A stretch of 64,000 nucleotides of DNA, from positions 1 to 64,000 of the forward strand of contig JALEPZ010000012.1 in NCBI GenBank assembly GCA_022767125.1, given 5' to 3'. The DNA comes from Phocaeicola plebeius. GTDB taxonomy: Bacteria; Bacteroidota; Bacteroidia; Bacteroidales; Bacteroidaceae. Of this stretch, positions 52,501-59,257 are shown piece after piece. Below the pieces are notes generated by a model, which worked only from the letters and a program-made list of their open reading frames with translations, searched no databases and had not been told where the DNA came from. Position numbers and translations under genes: made by a program. The stretch's first letter is position 1. Each line of letters starts with the position of its first letter.

Positions 52501-52741
52501 AGGCAATGCCGGCAACCAATGACGGATTCTGTCGTTGTTCCCGTAACCGACGGTATGCTTCTTTCACGACAAAGAACCTTGCGTAGGGAGTCGGCAAAGC
52601 ATTCAGTGCCAATCCGTTGTCAGTTCGTTGCTCAGTGACAGCACTAAGCGTTGCGGCATCTAACTTCCCCTTTTCATTGTTCCAGTCATTTCCCTGTACT
52701 CCTCGTTGGATAATACTTAAATCGATACTGCTCATAGTCAT
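49562..52741 (-). CDS. large actin/Hsp70-fold ATPase with unrecognised N-terminal half
   Basis: 1059 residues. The C-terminal half carries the sugar-kinase/Hsp70/actin ATPase motifs: phosphate-1 IYAIDLGTTNTFVSRRE (about 514-529), phosphate-2 VAVVDIGGGSTDIVLFE (about 736-751) and adenosine motif SIVLSGNGSRYID (about 868-880). Residues 1-510 match no family I know; they are soluble, mixed alpha/beta, with a beta-rich section near 330-510. No signal peptide or membrane helix, so it is cytoplasmic. It lies directly after the tubulin-like gene (no gap) and overlaps the MotA-like gene. It could be a chaperone-like regulator or a filament-forming actin homologue working with the tubulin-like protein. 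The ATPase call is firm, the role is not. Confidence 0.8.
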   Translation of the reverse strand: MTMSSIDLSIIQRGVQGNDWNNEKGKLDAATLSAVTEQRTDNGLALNALPTPYARFFVVKEAYRRLREQRQNPSLVAGIAYERLVSDSLDIFEMLFNKAYHEAKGESIRVIEWHREEDLERLKKDVPKLGNALESYIEDVQGVSFDTLYFVVMEIQKKDYLLGTSSPLTGFITPPDLDRQGLDRNTYVGERYKAFPDLQRKGGKKSYFKQVCLFEDRSPEFKNYMYDQLCRQKVDDSLSWLRSYIGSFENDPDIQKEFQERLQPILTEGNDRLVVGGMPIWASNEVADYFTNILIRLPYGIANENFVLPNYKGKKDTQVDYLLPLSEEALATLDLENIALEVNERQSSVEVTLNTKGKKFSKKYSIGGNNRLVDLSVYQLDFDLALFPNLKSENHAENNRYYKLMLAAHQIDLDISRFTIDDITCDFFVKDTEGILFHIQEANDENYQSGVRLPIVRSRQKQESEKSVSTKYYELFNTGFTAIRLNFRLENECFSGVLVPKWKTVKESERSYIYAIDLGTTNTFVSRRENKKDKDEPQQLCMVEPFVSYLHAKESNKQKALIDCWEDSFPNNVEAAFRSEFLPPFIDGRRYRFPIRTVICENGQSQQGLSDLFGEKNIAFSYGRIKESDGNTINTRIKWETDESEQELRIFIRELLLMVKCDVMQQKGKVSATQLVWFRPLSFMHDAREMFERLWKEEAKQVLNIPEQQIVCYTESEAPYYYFSEKNVFRSEKSVAVVDIGGGSTDIVLFEQRVPKLANSVHFGCDVLWSNGFNNMQNAKNNGVFLFYKDRVKFNDEELNAIYEEMTKPDSMASSCDIINFWLTNRNKVEVEKWLRKDFQPLFLYHFVAVMFYLAIMFRSKELDAPRSIVLSGNGSRYIDSCITNDTAVLEKLICHVFNEVYEGDLKQELQVVLPPVRKESTCYGGLFRDPSLHAPATYLFMGVDSRQYDDIAQLETAFHEELCSKLVKQIGRLNKVYLEVLQMLTRELDIEAIYIERVQELISGHVQDMLDKYFCSQVTDKYKTNQVYRDSLFFLPVVDIVFQLTQLKSEKKKIRISI

Positions 52742-54154
52742 TTATTTCAAAAGGATTCTTGTATAGGTGTCAATCGCTTGATAGGCATAATTCAATAAAT
52801 GCCGCATCGGTAATTGGAGACTCTGTTCATCTTTGCTTGCATTATAGGCTTTCTTTATCATTTCCAATACATATTGTGGACGCGTTGCATGGACACTGAT
52901 GCCTGTTACCGGTTGTTTCATCTTGTCGCACTCCATATTCAAGGGATTGAAAGCACGATTGTTGTGTGAAAGCTGTTTATACCAGGTGGAAAAGCGATCC
53001 AGCATTCCCTTCAATAATTGGGCATAGTCTGCATTCGCATAAAAATCCTCGGTCAATCCATGAGTTTTTTTCAAAGGGAACGAACGCTCGCCTTGTATGA
53101 ATTCTGTCAGTTCAGTCAACAGCTTCATGTCTGTCAATGCCTTCACTACCCCACTGTAGCTGTCCCCTGCCGACGACAGGTCAACCACCGTTTTGTTTTC
53201 CCGGATGGCCCGTGAATAGTACTGAGTAGTTTCCGGCCGATCGAGTTCTAAGAAATGAAACATGGCTGTAGCAGCCACTAATTCTATGAAGTGTGCCGGA
53301 TTGTCTTGTATGATTTCATCATTTTGGTACGATTCTCTCAATTCACTCTCGCCAATATAATACAAGTAGTCCGACTTCACTGTATGCTCGTAGTAACCTA
53401 AAGCCGCTTTGGCTTTGGTCACAAAATTGGCCGAATCGATGTCACTGCCTGTGGTGGCCGGGTCTTTTAAGGCAAAATAAGGCAAGACTACCACTGCACC
53501 CATCACGGCTTTTTGAAGTTTAGGATAGCCGATACTATCCCGAATTTTCTTTTCCAACAATGGATAGCCTGATGCACCGGTTCCTCCAAAAATGGAACCG
53601 ATGATGAATATCCGGTCATTCTTTTCGCAATGCCGTTGCACACCCTCAAACCAGTCGGATGAACCAATCATGTCGTTCAGTACCACTGTACCCACATTGG
53701 GATTCCCCTTGAAACCTACGGACAACTTACTGTTCAAATTGCGCTCGGAATACAATGACTGAACCAAAAACTGGTTAATGTCTTGCTTGTCAACTGGCAC
53801 CAGGTTCAAGTATTCTGTAAAAGGACGCTGGTCGGCCATAGAATTCTCGTTTGTGGGATTCTGTAGTGCATCCAGTTCCTCTAACCGCTGAAGCTTCGTG
53901 CCGAAAAAGCCCTTCAATGCGGGTTGTGCATCATGGTCTGTAACCTTATTATATATCTTGCGGTAGTCATCTATCAGCTTATCCAGTTCGGTTTTCTCTG
54001 TTAAATCCTGATGCGGGTCGATAAGAATAGGAACCAAAGTGTACCCTTTTGTTGAGTAACCTGCTGCCAGCAGCATGACTATTGATTTCATGACGCGCAG
54101 CCCCGTTCCACCTATGCAGAACACAAAGACTCTTCTGTTGCTTTCTTCTTTCAT
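52742..54154 (-). CDS. tubulin/FtsZ-like GTPase
   Basis: Start at 54154 (MKEESNRRVFVFCIGGTGLRVM) is preferred because it leaves a 7-base gap to the membrane-protein gene; an ATG at 54190 would overlap it by 29 bases. The Rossmann start CIGGTGLRVMKSIVMLL and the tubulin signature loop IGSIFGGTGASGYPLLEKKI (about residues 185-204) correspond to the GGGTGSG nucleotide loop of FtsZ/tubulin. The second domain beyond residue 230 is diverged. The GTP loop reads G-G-T-G-A-S-G, so binding is likely intact. 470 residues is tubulin-sized. Placed between a membrane protein and the actin/Hsp70-like ATPase. I assign it to the Tubulin-like (Tub_2/FtsZ-like) group of predicted membrane-remodelling systems. 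Confidence 0.78.
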   Translation of the reverse strand: MKEESNRRVFVFCIGGTGLRVMKSIVMLLAAGYSTKGYTLVPILIDPHQDLTEKTELDKLIDDYRKIYNKVTDHDAQPALKGFFGTKLQRLEELDALQNPTNENSMADQRPFTEYLNLVPVDKQDINQFLVQSLYSERNLNSKLSVGFKGNPNVGTVVLNDMIGSSDWFEGVQRHCEKNDRIFIIGSIFGGTGASGYPLLEKKIRDSIGYPKLQKAVMGAVVVLPYFALKDPATTGSDIDSANFVTKAKAALGYYEHTVKSDYLYYIGESELRESYQNDEIIQDNPAHFIELVAATAMFHFLELDRPETTQYYSRAIRENKTVVDLSSAGDSYSGVVKALTDMKLLTELTEFIQGERSFPLKKTHGLTEDFYANADYAQLLKGMLDRFSTWYKQLSHNNRAFNPLNMECDKMKQPVTGISVHATRPQYVLEMIKKAYNASKDEQSLQLPMRHLLNYAYQAIDTYTRILLK

Positions 54155-54161
54155 AACGCTA

Positions 54162-54617
54162 CTATTTGAATTTAAACCATCGATAAGCATTGGTAGGCAA
54201 ACATGAGCACCAGATAATCGATAGAAGTATGTAAATACAGGTACTCCATCCTATGGCACTAACCCTGCGAGTCCACAAAATGTCATTGCTGCCTGACAAG
54301 CCTACATACAGGACAAACTGGTCAATACAACAAATACAGACGAATAGCAAAACCCACCAAATGAGCAGTGTACCTGCCCAGTATCGTCTCCGATAATGAT
54401 ATCCGAAGGGGCGGCAAGTATTGTTGAACCATGTGTAATAATAAATACAGACAATACTCGTAAGTAAGATTATAACTATCCAAACCCATAAATCGGTTTC
54501 TTCCAAAGATTTCCAGAAACGACGCGCTTGCTGTAGCTTCGTTTCATCTTCACTAAAGTTTCGTAAAAATTCCTTTTGGTTCACCCACCAATACATTACA
54601 TTTAATACATTCATCAT
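54162..54617 (-). CDS. three-helix integral membrane protein of the island
   Basis: 151 residues with no recognised family. A soluble N-terminal 40 residues (VNQKEFLRNFSEDETKLQQARRFWKSLEE) is followed by hydrophobic helices at about 42-64 (DLWVWIVIILLTSIVCIYYYTW), 79-107 (YWAGTLLIWWVLLFVCICCIDQ) and 123-141 (WSTCIYILLSIIWCSCL). Unusually rich in Trp, Tyr and Cys. It sits 9 bases after the lipoprotein gene and 7 bases before the tubulin-like gene. It could recruit the tubulin-like protein to the inner membrane; that is inference from position only. Confidence 0.7.
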   Translation of the reverse strand: MMNVLNVMYWWVNQKEFLRNFSEDETKLQQARRFWKSLEETDLWVWIVIILLTSIVCIYYYTWFNNTCRPFGYHYRRRYWAGTLLIWWVLLFVCICCIDQFVLYVGLSGSNDILWTRRVSAIGWSTCIYILLSIIWCSCLPTNAYRWFKFK

Positions 54618-54626
54618 AGCTGACTG

Positions 54627-55907
54627 TTATTCATTTTTGGACAATAAGATACGATTCGGCTGTTTGCCGCAAAAATTAGACTTCACGGAATTGCACCCTT
54701 GCAGGAACCCCTCCAATGAATAGGTTTTGTTCACTTCATTCTCCGACTGTGCTCCCATGAAAGGCTGGAAGTTTTCCAGTCCTACATGGTCGGGTATGTC
54801 CAATGACCATTCCATCACGTCAGCTGCTGCTATCATATCGGTCACTTTCACCCGTATCATGGCTGTCGCCCTTCGATTCAGCATCTTATCAACTGTATTA
54901 TCAACATCGAAAGTCACTGTGTCTATCAGGCAAGTACTTCCTTCTGTCATCTTCACTTTCAGACATTTCTTAAACACCTCACCATCTATCATCCCCCATG
55001 GATAATCCTTAACATCCGCTTGAATAGTAAATGAGCAAGTGTCATTGTATTCTGTATCAATACCATAAAGGGTTGGCTGTTTATCCAGCAGCAAAGCATT
55101 GTCAATTCTCGAAAGAGTAAACTGAGGCTGTTGATACTCCATACCCATGTCTATCGAACCCGCATAGTGACCGAACTGGCTGAGCATAGTAGCGATATGA
55201 TTCCGCATACGGGTAACATATTTTGCCTTGCCCATGACCAAAAAGTAATAGGGAGAACAATCGCAAATGGAATTGCCTTTCTTGTCCAGAAACTGGGAAT
55301 AGGCGGCAATAAGCGACAATGATATAGGATATCTATTAACTGTGTTCCGGATGTCGCTTGCGTATTGTGACACTCTAACCTGCATATCCTTTCGTCCGGT
55401 CGGGCTGTACTTCATGTCAGAAACTAGTACAGCTACTTCTCCTCTTTCGGGATTTAGCTGAGACAAGATGGATTCTACCATTTCCGGGACTTGTGTACTA
55501 TAAGCAGACAGGAACTTGCCTTGGTTCATGTAAGTCTGGAAATTATCCAATAAGACTTGTCTGGGAGTCCGACCATTCTCAAATACATATATTCCGTTTG
55601 CCAATGGTTTGAAATTAGAGAAAATCGACCAAACATCAGCCTTGAAAGCCGTCACTTTATTCGAACGGAAAAAACCATTCATACTGCCCGATGCTTCCAC
55701 ATATAACTGAACAGAAGAAGGCATTGACGACTCGAAATAGGCTATGGAATCAACCAGGTCACCTTCTTCTGTAAAACTGGGATGGTAAATGGCATTAACC
55801 GGCGAGGAACGAAAACAAGAGCCGAATGCAAAGACAGACAAAAGCAGGCCAAAGCTTTTACATACCTTACAGGATAACGATAGGAAATCAAACATTTTAT
55901 TTATCAT
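54627..55907 (-). CDS. von Willebrand A-type lipoprotein
   Basis: First gene of the island operon. Signal peptide with lipobox FGSC (cysteine 31), so the mature protein is lipid-anchored. A vWA-like domain begins with VQLYVEASGSMNGFFRSNK (66-84): the metal-binding D-x-S-x-S is E-A-S-G-S here, an Asp-to-Glu change. A second metal-side strand is GEVAVLVSDMKYSPTGR. The last 150 residues look like a beta-sandwich (YNDTCSFTIQADVKDYPWGM, VTFDVDNTVDKMLNRRATAMIRVKV). The domain would face the periplasm or surface and bind protein. Preceded by about 400 bases of leader. Confidence 0.7.
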   Translation of the reverse strand: MINKMFDFLSLSCKVCKSFGLLLSVFAFGSCFRSSPVNAIYHPSFTEEGDLVDSIAYFESSMPSSVQLYVEASGSMNGFFRSNKVTAFKADVWSIFSNFKPLANGIYVFENGRTPRQVLLDNFQTYMNQGKFLSAYSTQVPEMVESILSQLNPERGEVAVLVSDMKYSPTGRKDMQVRVSQYASDIRNTVNRYPISLSLIAAYSQFLDKKGNSICDCSPYYFLVMGKAKYVTRMRNHIATMLSQFGHYAGSIDMGMEYQQPQFTLSRIDNALLLDKQPTLYGIDTEYNDTCSFTIQADVKDYPWGMIDGEVFKKCLKVKMTEGSTCLIDTVTFDVDNTVDKMLNRRATAMIRVKVTDMIAAADVMEWSLDIPDHVGLENFQPFMGAQSENEVNKTYSLEGFLQGCNSVKSNFCGKQPNRILLSKNE

Positions 55908-56317
55908 AGTGCTATGAAATGATTAACACAACTACTGCGCTGACCCCCTACGCCTGTATCATTTCACTTTCTGGTATAGACATAAAAAACGTGGAGCCAG
56001 TCCTGTCACTCGTTCCACGATTCAAAGGCTCTCGCATTGCCCGGTTAGTCGAAACGAGCAACGTACGAAAGCCCCACGCCGATGTCTTGATATTTGATAC
56101 ACCCTACTGCTTTTCGTCCTACAACAAAAAGACAGCGGGTATGCTTCAGCAAAACATCCCTGGGGCGTTCACGTTGCTTTGTTTTTGACTAACCGTTAGA
56201 ATTTGCGAGATTCTTGAATCGTCAAAACCAAAGCGCCAGTAAACGCCTTATGTCATATACTTGCCCACCCTAACCTTTACACCTGATTCGGTGATATCGG
56301 CGTAGGTCGACTTTGCA

Positions 56318-56325
56318 AAGGTAAG
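56318..56325 (-). promoter_or_regulatory. -7 box (TACCTTTG) upstream of the six-gene island
   Basis: Minus-strand TACCTTTG is a perfect TAnnTTTG. It lies about 410 bases before the lipoprotein gene, implying a long leader. The stretch 55908-56310 has no intact gene; frames such as TYADITESGVKVRVGKYMT (ending at 56248) look like fragments. No -33 TTTG at normal spacing. Confidence 0.45.
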
Positions 56326-56431
56326 CATTCTTTTTGATATTTGCTATGATTGGGTCTGAAATTCTGCGATTACTTATAAGCGAAAGCCTTGGTGATTTGG
56401 AAGAAAAGTGAGTGAGACACACGCCACTAGC

Positions 56432-56632
56432 TCAAACCTGTATCTGTCCGATGCTGGGAGACCCGAAATCGAACGAGCGTCCGTAGAGGAGGACGATACG
56501 TCGGTTCTCGTCCACCTTACAACGTCCGCCACCATAGGAGAAACTATCGTCGTAAGCGAGCAGGTCACAGTGAAGGAACATGTGTCCGAACTTCAGTACA
56601 TTGTCTTGATTAATGATGAATTTCTGGTACAT
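56432..56632 (-). CDS. short conserved-looking protein, probably truncated
   Basis: 66 residues beginning MYQKFIINQDNVLKFGHMFLHCDLLAYDDSFSYGGGRCKVDENRRIVLLYGRSFDFGSP. From memory this resembles the start of a Bacteroidales hypothetical family of around 100 residues with MYQKFIIN...LKFG...HxDLL...GGG...LLYGRSFDFG; here it stops soon after FDFG, so it may have lost its C-terminus. It has its own -7 box 32 bases upstream and is transcribed toward the island operon. Function unknown. Confidence 0.45.
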   Translation of the reverse strand: MYQKFIINQDNVLKFGHMFLHCDLLAYDDSFSYGGGRCKVDENRRIVLLYGRSFDFGSPSIGQIQV

Positions 56633-56663
56633 AGCTATTTCTGGTAAACGAAATCCCTGCCTG

Positions 56664-56671
56664 CAAAGTTA
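56664..56671 (-). promoter_or_regulatory. -7 box (TAACTTTG) for the short protein
   Basis: Minus-strand TAACTTTG fits TAnnTTTG, 31 bases before the start at 56632. Confidence 0.45.
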
Positions 56672-56710
56672 ATACTATTTTTTGCAGTGTTTGCAGATTC
56701 CGTACGGCAG

Positions 56711-56744
56711 TTTGAGAATTACTGGAAAAGAATTAGTATCTTTG
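56711..56744 (+). promoter_or_regulatory. promoter of the AAA-ATPase/DUF1703 gene
   Basis: TTTG at 56711-56714 and TATCTTTG at 56737-56744, 22 bases apart (one more than usual), 45 bases before the gene start. Confidence 0.6.
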
Positions 56745-56789
56745 TAACGAGTTGCAGGCTTATTTCTCCTGCAACCGCAGAGTGAAGTT

Positions 56790-58397
56790 ATGGGTGTTTA
56801 TATCAATAAAGGTAACAAAGCATTCCGCGACATTGTCACAGACGAGTATGTGGACAAGACATCGCTGATACTAAAGATGAATGCCACGCTCAATACCGAG
56901 CGCCGTTACAGTTGCGTGACCCGCTGCCGTCGGTTCGGTAAGTCGATGGCGGCCAAGATGCTGTGCGCCTATTACGACAAGTCATGCGACTCGCGCGAAC
57001 TGTTTGTGGGACTGAAGGCAGAGCAGGACAAGTCGTTTGAGAAATACCTGAACAAATATTATGTCATTTGCGTTGACATGACAGATTTCACGACGCGATA
57101 CCGGAACTCGAAGGAGATAGTCAGTCTCATCCAGCATGAAATCATGGAGGATATTCTGGACGTGTTTCCGGAAACAAGGAGGAAAGAACGCGATGACTTA
57201 ATGAGTCTTCTATACCGTATCAGTGAGCGCACGGATGAGCGTTTCGTGATGATCATTGATGAATGGGACGCCATCCTGCGGGAAATGGGAACAGATGAAT
57301 CCATTATCACTGCATACGTTGATTTGTTGCGCCGTCTCTTCAAGGGCTCGGGTTCTGACACTGTCTTTGCCGGTGCCTACCTCACGGGCATCCTGCCCAT
57401 CAAGAAATACAACACGGAGTCGGCGTTGAATAACTTCAATGAATATTCAATGATTGACCCCGCCCATCTCGCCGCATGCTATGGATTTACGGAAGAGGAA
57501 GTGCGTACGTTGGCCAAGCGGTATGGTGTGTCGATGGAAAACCTGAAACTGTGGTATGACGGTTATAACATCGGCAAGGAAAAATCCATTTATAATCCCT
57601 ATTCCGTGATGAAAGCCCTGGAACGTGGTTCCTGCAGAAGCTACTGGACGACCACAGGAGCCTATGACTCTGTCATTACCTATATCCAAATGAATTTCGA
57701 AGGGTTGAAGGATGACATCATTCGGATGCTCTCGGGAGAGCGCGTGTATGTGGATACGACCGAGTTCCTGAATGATATGCATATTGTGAGAAGCAAGAAC
57801 GATGTCTTTACCGTACTGATCCATCTAGGTTACTTGGCGTATGATGAGGATGTCCAAGAGTGCTATATCCCGAACAAGGAGGTGGCGGATGAAATGAACA
57901 AGGCGATAAAGGCGACCTCCTGGGAACCCTTGGCCAAGACGATACAAAACTCCAAGTCCTTGCTCGAAGCCACCCTCTCCGGCAATGAGCAGGCGGTGGC
58001 GCGCGGCATCGAGCAGGCGCACGACGAGCATACCAGCATATTGGCCTACAACGACGAGAACTCGTTGGCCTGCGTGTTGTCCGTTGCTTACATCTGGGCC
58101 AGGAACGAGTACGTCATCCACCGCGAGTACGCTACCGGTAAGGGTTATGCCGACCTGGTGATGATTCCGCGGCGCAACGTGGCAAAGCCGGCCTTGGTCA
58201 TCGAGCTGAAGTTCAACCACAGCACCACAACGGCCATCGACCAGATCAAACGCAAGGATTATCCCGCTAAGATTGCCGAATATACGGGTGACATCCTCCT
58301 GGTGGGCATCAACTATGACAAGGAGGCGAAGCAGCATACCTGCCAGATAGAAAAGTGGTCTAAAAAGGGTACAAGGATGCCTGTCGTGACGCCCTAA
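56790..58397 (+). CDS. AAA-ATPase-like protein with C-terminal PD-(D/E)XK (DUF1703) nuclease domain
   Basis: 535 residues. The N-terminal AAA-ATPase-like domain starts VYINKGNKAFRDIVTDEYVDKTSLILKM, has a Walker-A-like segment SCVTRCRRFGKSMAAKMLCAYY and a Walker B MIIDEWDAIL. The C-terminal DUF1703 part reads HREYATGKGYADLVMIPRRN...ALVIELKFNHSTTTAIDQIKRKDYP, with the D...ELK arrangement of PD-(D/E)XK nucleases. This family occurs in many copies in Bacteroides genomes and is suspected of mobility or conflict roles; its activity is not known to me. It has its own promoter and lies divergent from the island. Confidence 0.88.
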   Translation: MGVYINKGNKAFRDIVTDEYVDKTSLILKMNATLNTERRYSCVTRCRRFGKSMAAKMLCAYYDKSCDSRELFVGLKAEQDKSFEKYLNKYYVICVDMTDFTTRYRNSKEIVSLIQHEIMEDILDVFPETRRKERDDLMSLLYRISERTDERFVMIIDEWDAILREMGTDESIITAYVDLLRRLFKGSGSDTVFAGAYLTGILPIKKYNTESALNNFNEYSMIDPAHLAACYGFTEEEVRTLAKRYGVSMENLKLWYDGYNIGKEKSIYNPYSVMKALERGSCRSYWTTTGAYDSVITYIQMNFEGLKDDIIRMLSGERVYVDTTEFLNDMHIVRSKNDVFTVLIHLGYLAYDEDVQECYIPNKEVADEMNKAIKATSWEPLAKTIQNSKSLLEATLSGNEQAVARGIEQAHDEHTSILAYNDENSLACVLSVAYIWARNEYVIHREYATGKGYADLVMIPRRNVAKPALVIELKFNHSTTTAIDQIKRKDYPAKIAEYTGDILLVGINYDKEAKQHTCQIEKWSKKGTRMPVVTP

Positions 58398-58550
58398 CCC
58401 ACATTGCAGCAATTTGCCTTTACCTGCGCTATGTATATATCCAAGGCAAAGAAATGCCTATTTTCATAAAGCAGTATATATAATGAGATGTCCTTGGTGT
58501 ACACACCATCGCGCATGAGGGGCGGACAGAGGCGGAACATGACACTTACC

Positions 58551-58638
58551 CCTATGGGCGGAAGGACTTGTTCCTATGGCCGGAAGGACCTGTCCCTATC
58601 GCCGGAAGGACCTGTCCCTATCGCCGGAAGAACCTGTC
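58551..58638 (+). repeat. four tandem copies of a 22-base unit
   Basis: Units start at 58551, 58573, 58595 and 58617, each beginning CCTAT and containing GGAAGGAC(C/T)TGT or a one-base variant; units 2-4 differ by one or two bases. Downstream of the AAA-ATPase gene. No frame of protein character runs through it. Confidence 0.85.
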
Positions 58639-58665
58639 CCTCCAGCCATAGGATCAGGTTCTTTT
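58630..58665 (+). terminator. hairpin with T-run after the tandem repeat
   Basis: GAACCTG (58630-58636) and CAGGTTC (58655-58661) pair, followed by TTTT. It could end the AAA-ATPase transcript. Confidence 0.4.
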
Positions 58666-58667
58666 GG

Positions 58668-58841
58668 TCATCGTTCCAGTATCCATTTATCCACACCGTT
58701 CATCAGCATGTGAAAGGGAACGGACGAAGGGTTGTTGGGATTCTGGTTCTTTTGCTCCAGGTTCTCGCAGACTGTCAGGAAAAACAGGCAGACCGTCAAT
58801 GCCAAGGCATACCAATTCTTATCGTGTATTGTTACTTTCAT
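58668..58841 (-). pseudogene. N-terminal remnant of a SusD-like lipoprotein
   Basis: Starts MKVTIHDKNWYALALTVCLFFLTVCENLEQ and continues KNQNPNNPSSVPFHMLMNG before a stop after 57 codons. A lipoprotein signal ending in LTVC followed by NPNNPSSVP is the opening of SusD-like lipoproteins of the SusD_like-2 type, which are normally about 500 residues. It follows the SusC remnant in the normal susC-susD order, 27 bases later. Confidence 0.5.
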
Positions 58842-58868
58842 GGTTGCTATCGTATTCAATAAGTCCGA

Positions 58869-59065
58869 TTAGAATTTCAAATTAACAGTTACACCGTAAT
58901 TGAAATGCTTCACGTCGGGACCCCACACCGACAGGTTGCGCCCGTAGGCCGAGAGGTGGAGCGACTTGATGGCTGAATGCGACCGGAGGGCAAACGTATA
59001 GCCTACACTCCCCTTCCGCAACCGCACATAGTCGGTCTTCAGCAGACTGGCCCGGCTGGATCCAG
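58869..59065 (-). pseudogene. C-terminal remnant of a SusC-like receptor
   Basis: The frame ending in TAA at 58869 reads ASLLKTDYVRLRKGSVGYTF, then HSAIKSLHLSAYGRNLSVWG and finally HFNYGVTVNLKF with a C-terminal phenylalanine. This is the end of a SusC barrel (LRxxSVGYTF and LSAYGRNL blocks). The upstream 900 residues are missing; the reading frame meets a stop near 59090 next to a MITE-like element. Confidence 0.65.
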
Positions 59066-59092
59066 AATAAACGACATGAAATAGTCACAGGA

Positions 59093-59256
59093 GGGTGTGT
59101 CAAAATAAAAGACACCTGTCATTTTGCTTGTCATTCTGAACGAAGTGAAGAAACAACGTTCGACGAAGTCAATCTGTAAAGCGTCAGTGCATGTACTCAG
59201 ATTCTTCGCTGCGCTCAGAATGACAATTAGATAGGCGACGCTAAATTTGACACGCC
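59093..59256. mobile_element. MITE-like element of a second family
   Basis: Bounded by GGGTGTGTCAAAAT (59093-59106) and AAATTTGACACGCC (59243-59256), inverted repeats matching at about 11 of 14. Inside is a TGTCATTCTGAACGAAGTGAAG / CTTCGCTGCGCTCAGAATGACA pair, a variant of the core in the other elements. It adjoins the truncated end of the SusC remnant. No coding capacity. Confidence 0.65.
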
Positions 59257-59257
59257 T

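Noticed and set aside
47193..55907. Classical Zorya defence locus
   Set aside because: Only the ZorA/ZorB-like pair is present; there is no ZorC, SNF2-type ZorD or HNH ZorE gene, and the partner genes are different.
55908..56310. tmRNA or RNase P RNA in the long leader
   Set aside because: Neither the conserved RNase P core (GAGGAAAGTCC) nor tmRNA ends or tag frame can be found on either strand.
58551..58638. CRISPR array
   Set aside because: The 22-base units are directly adjacent without spacers and there are no cas genes in the window.
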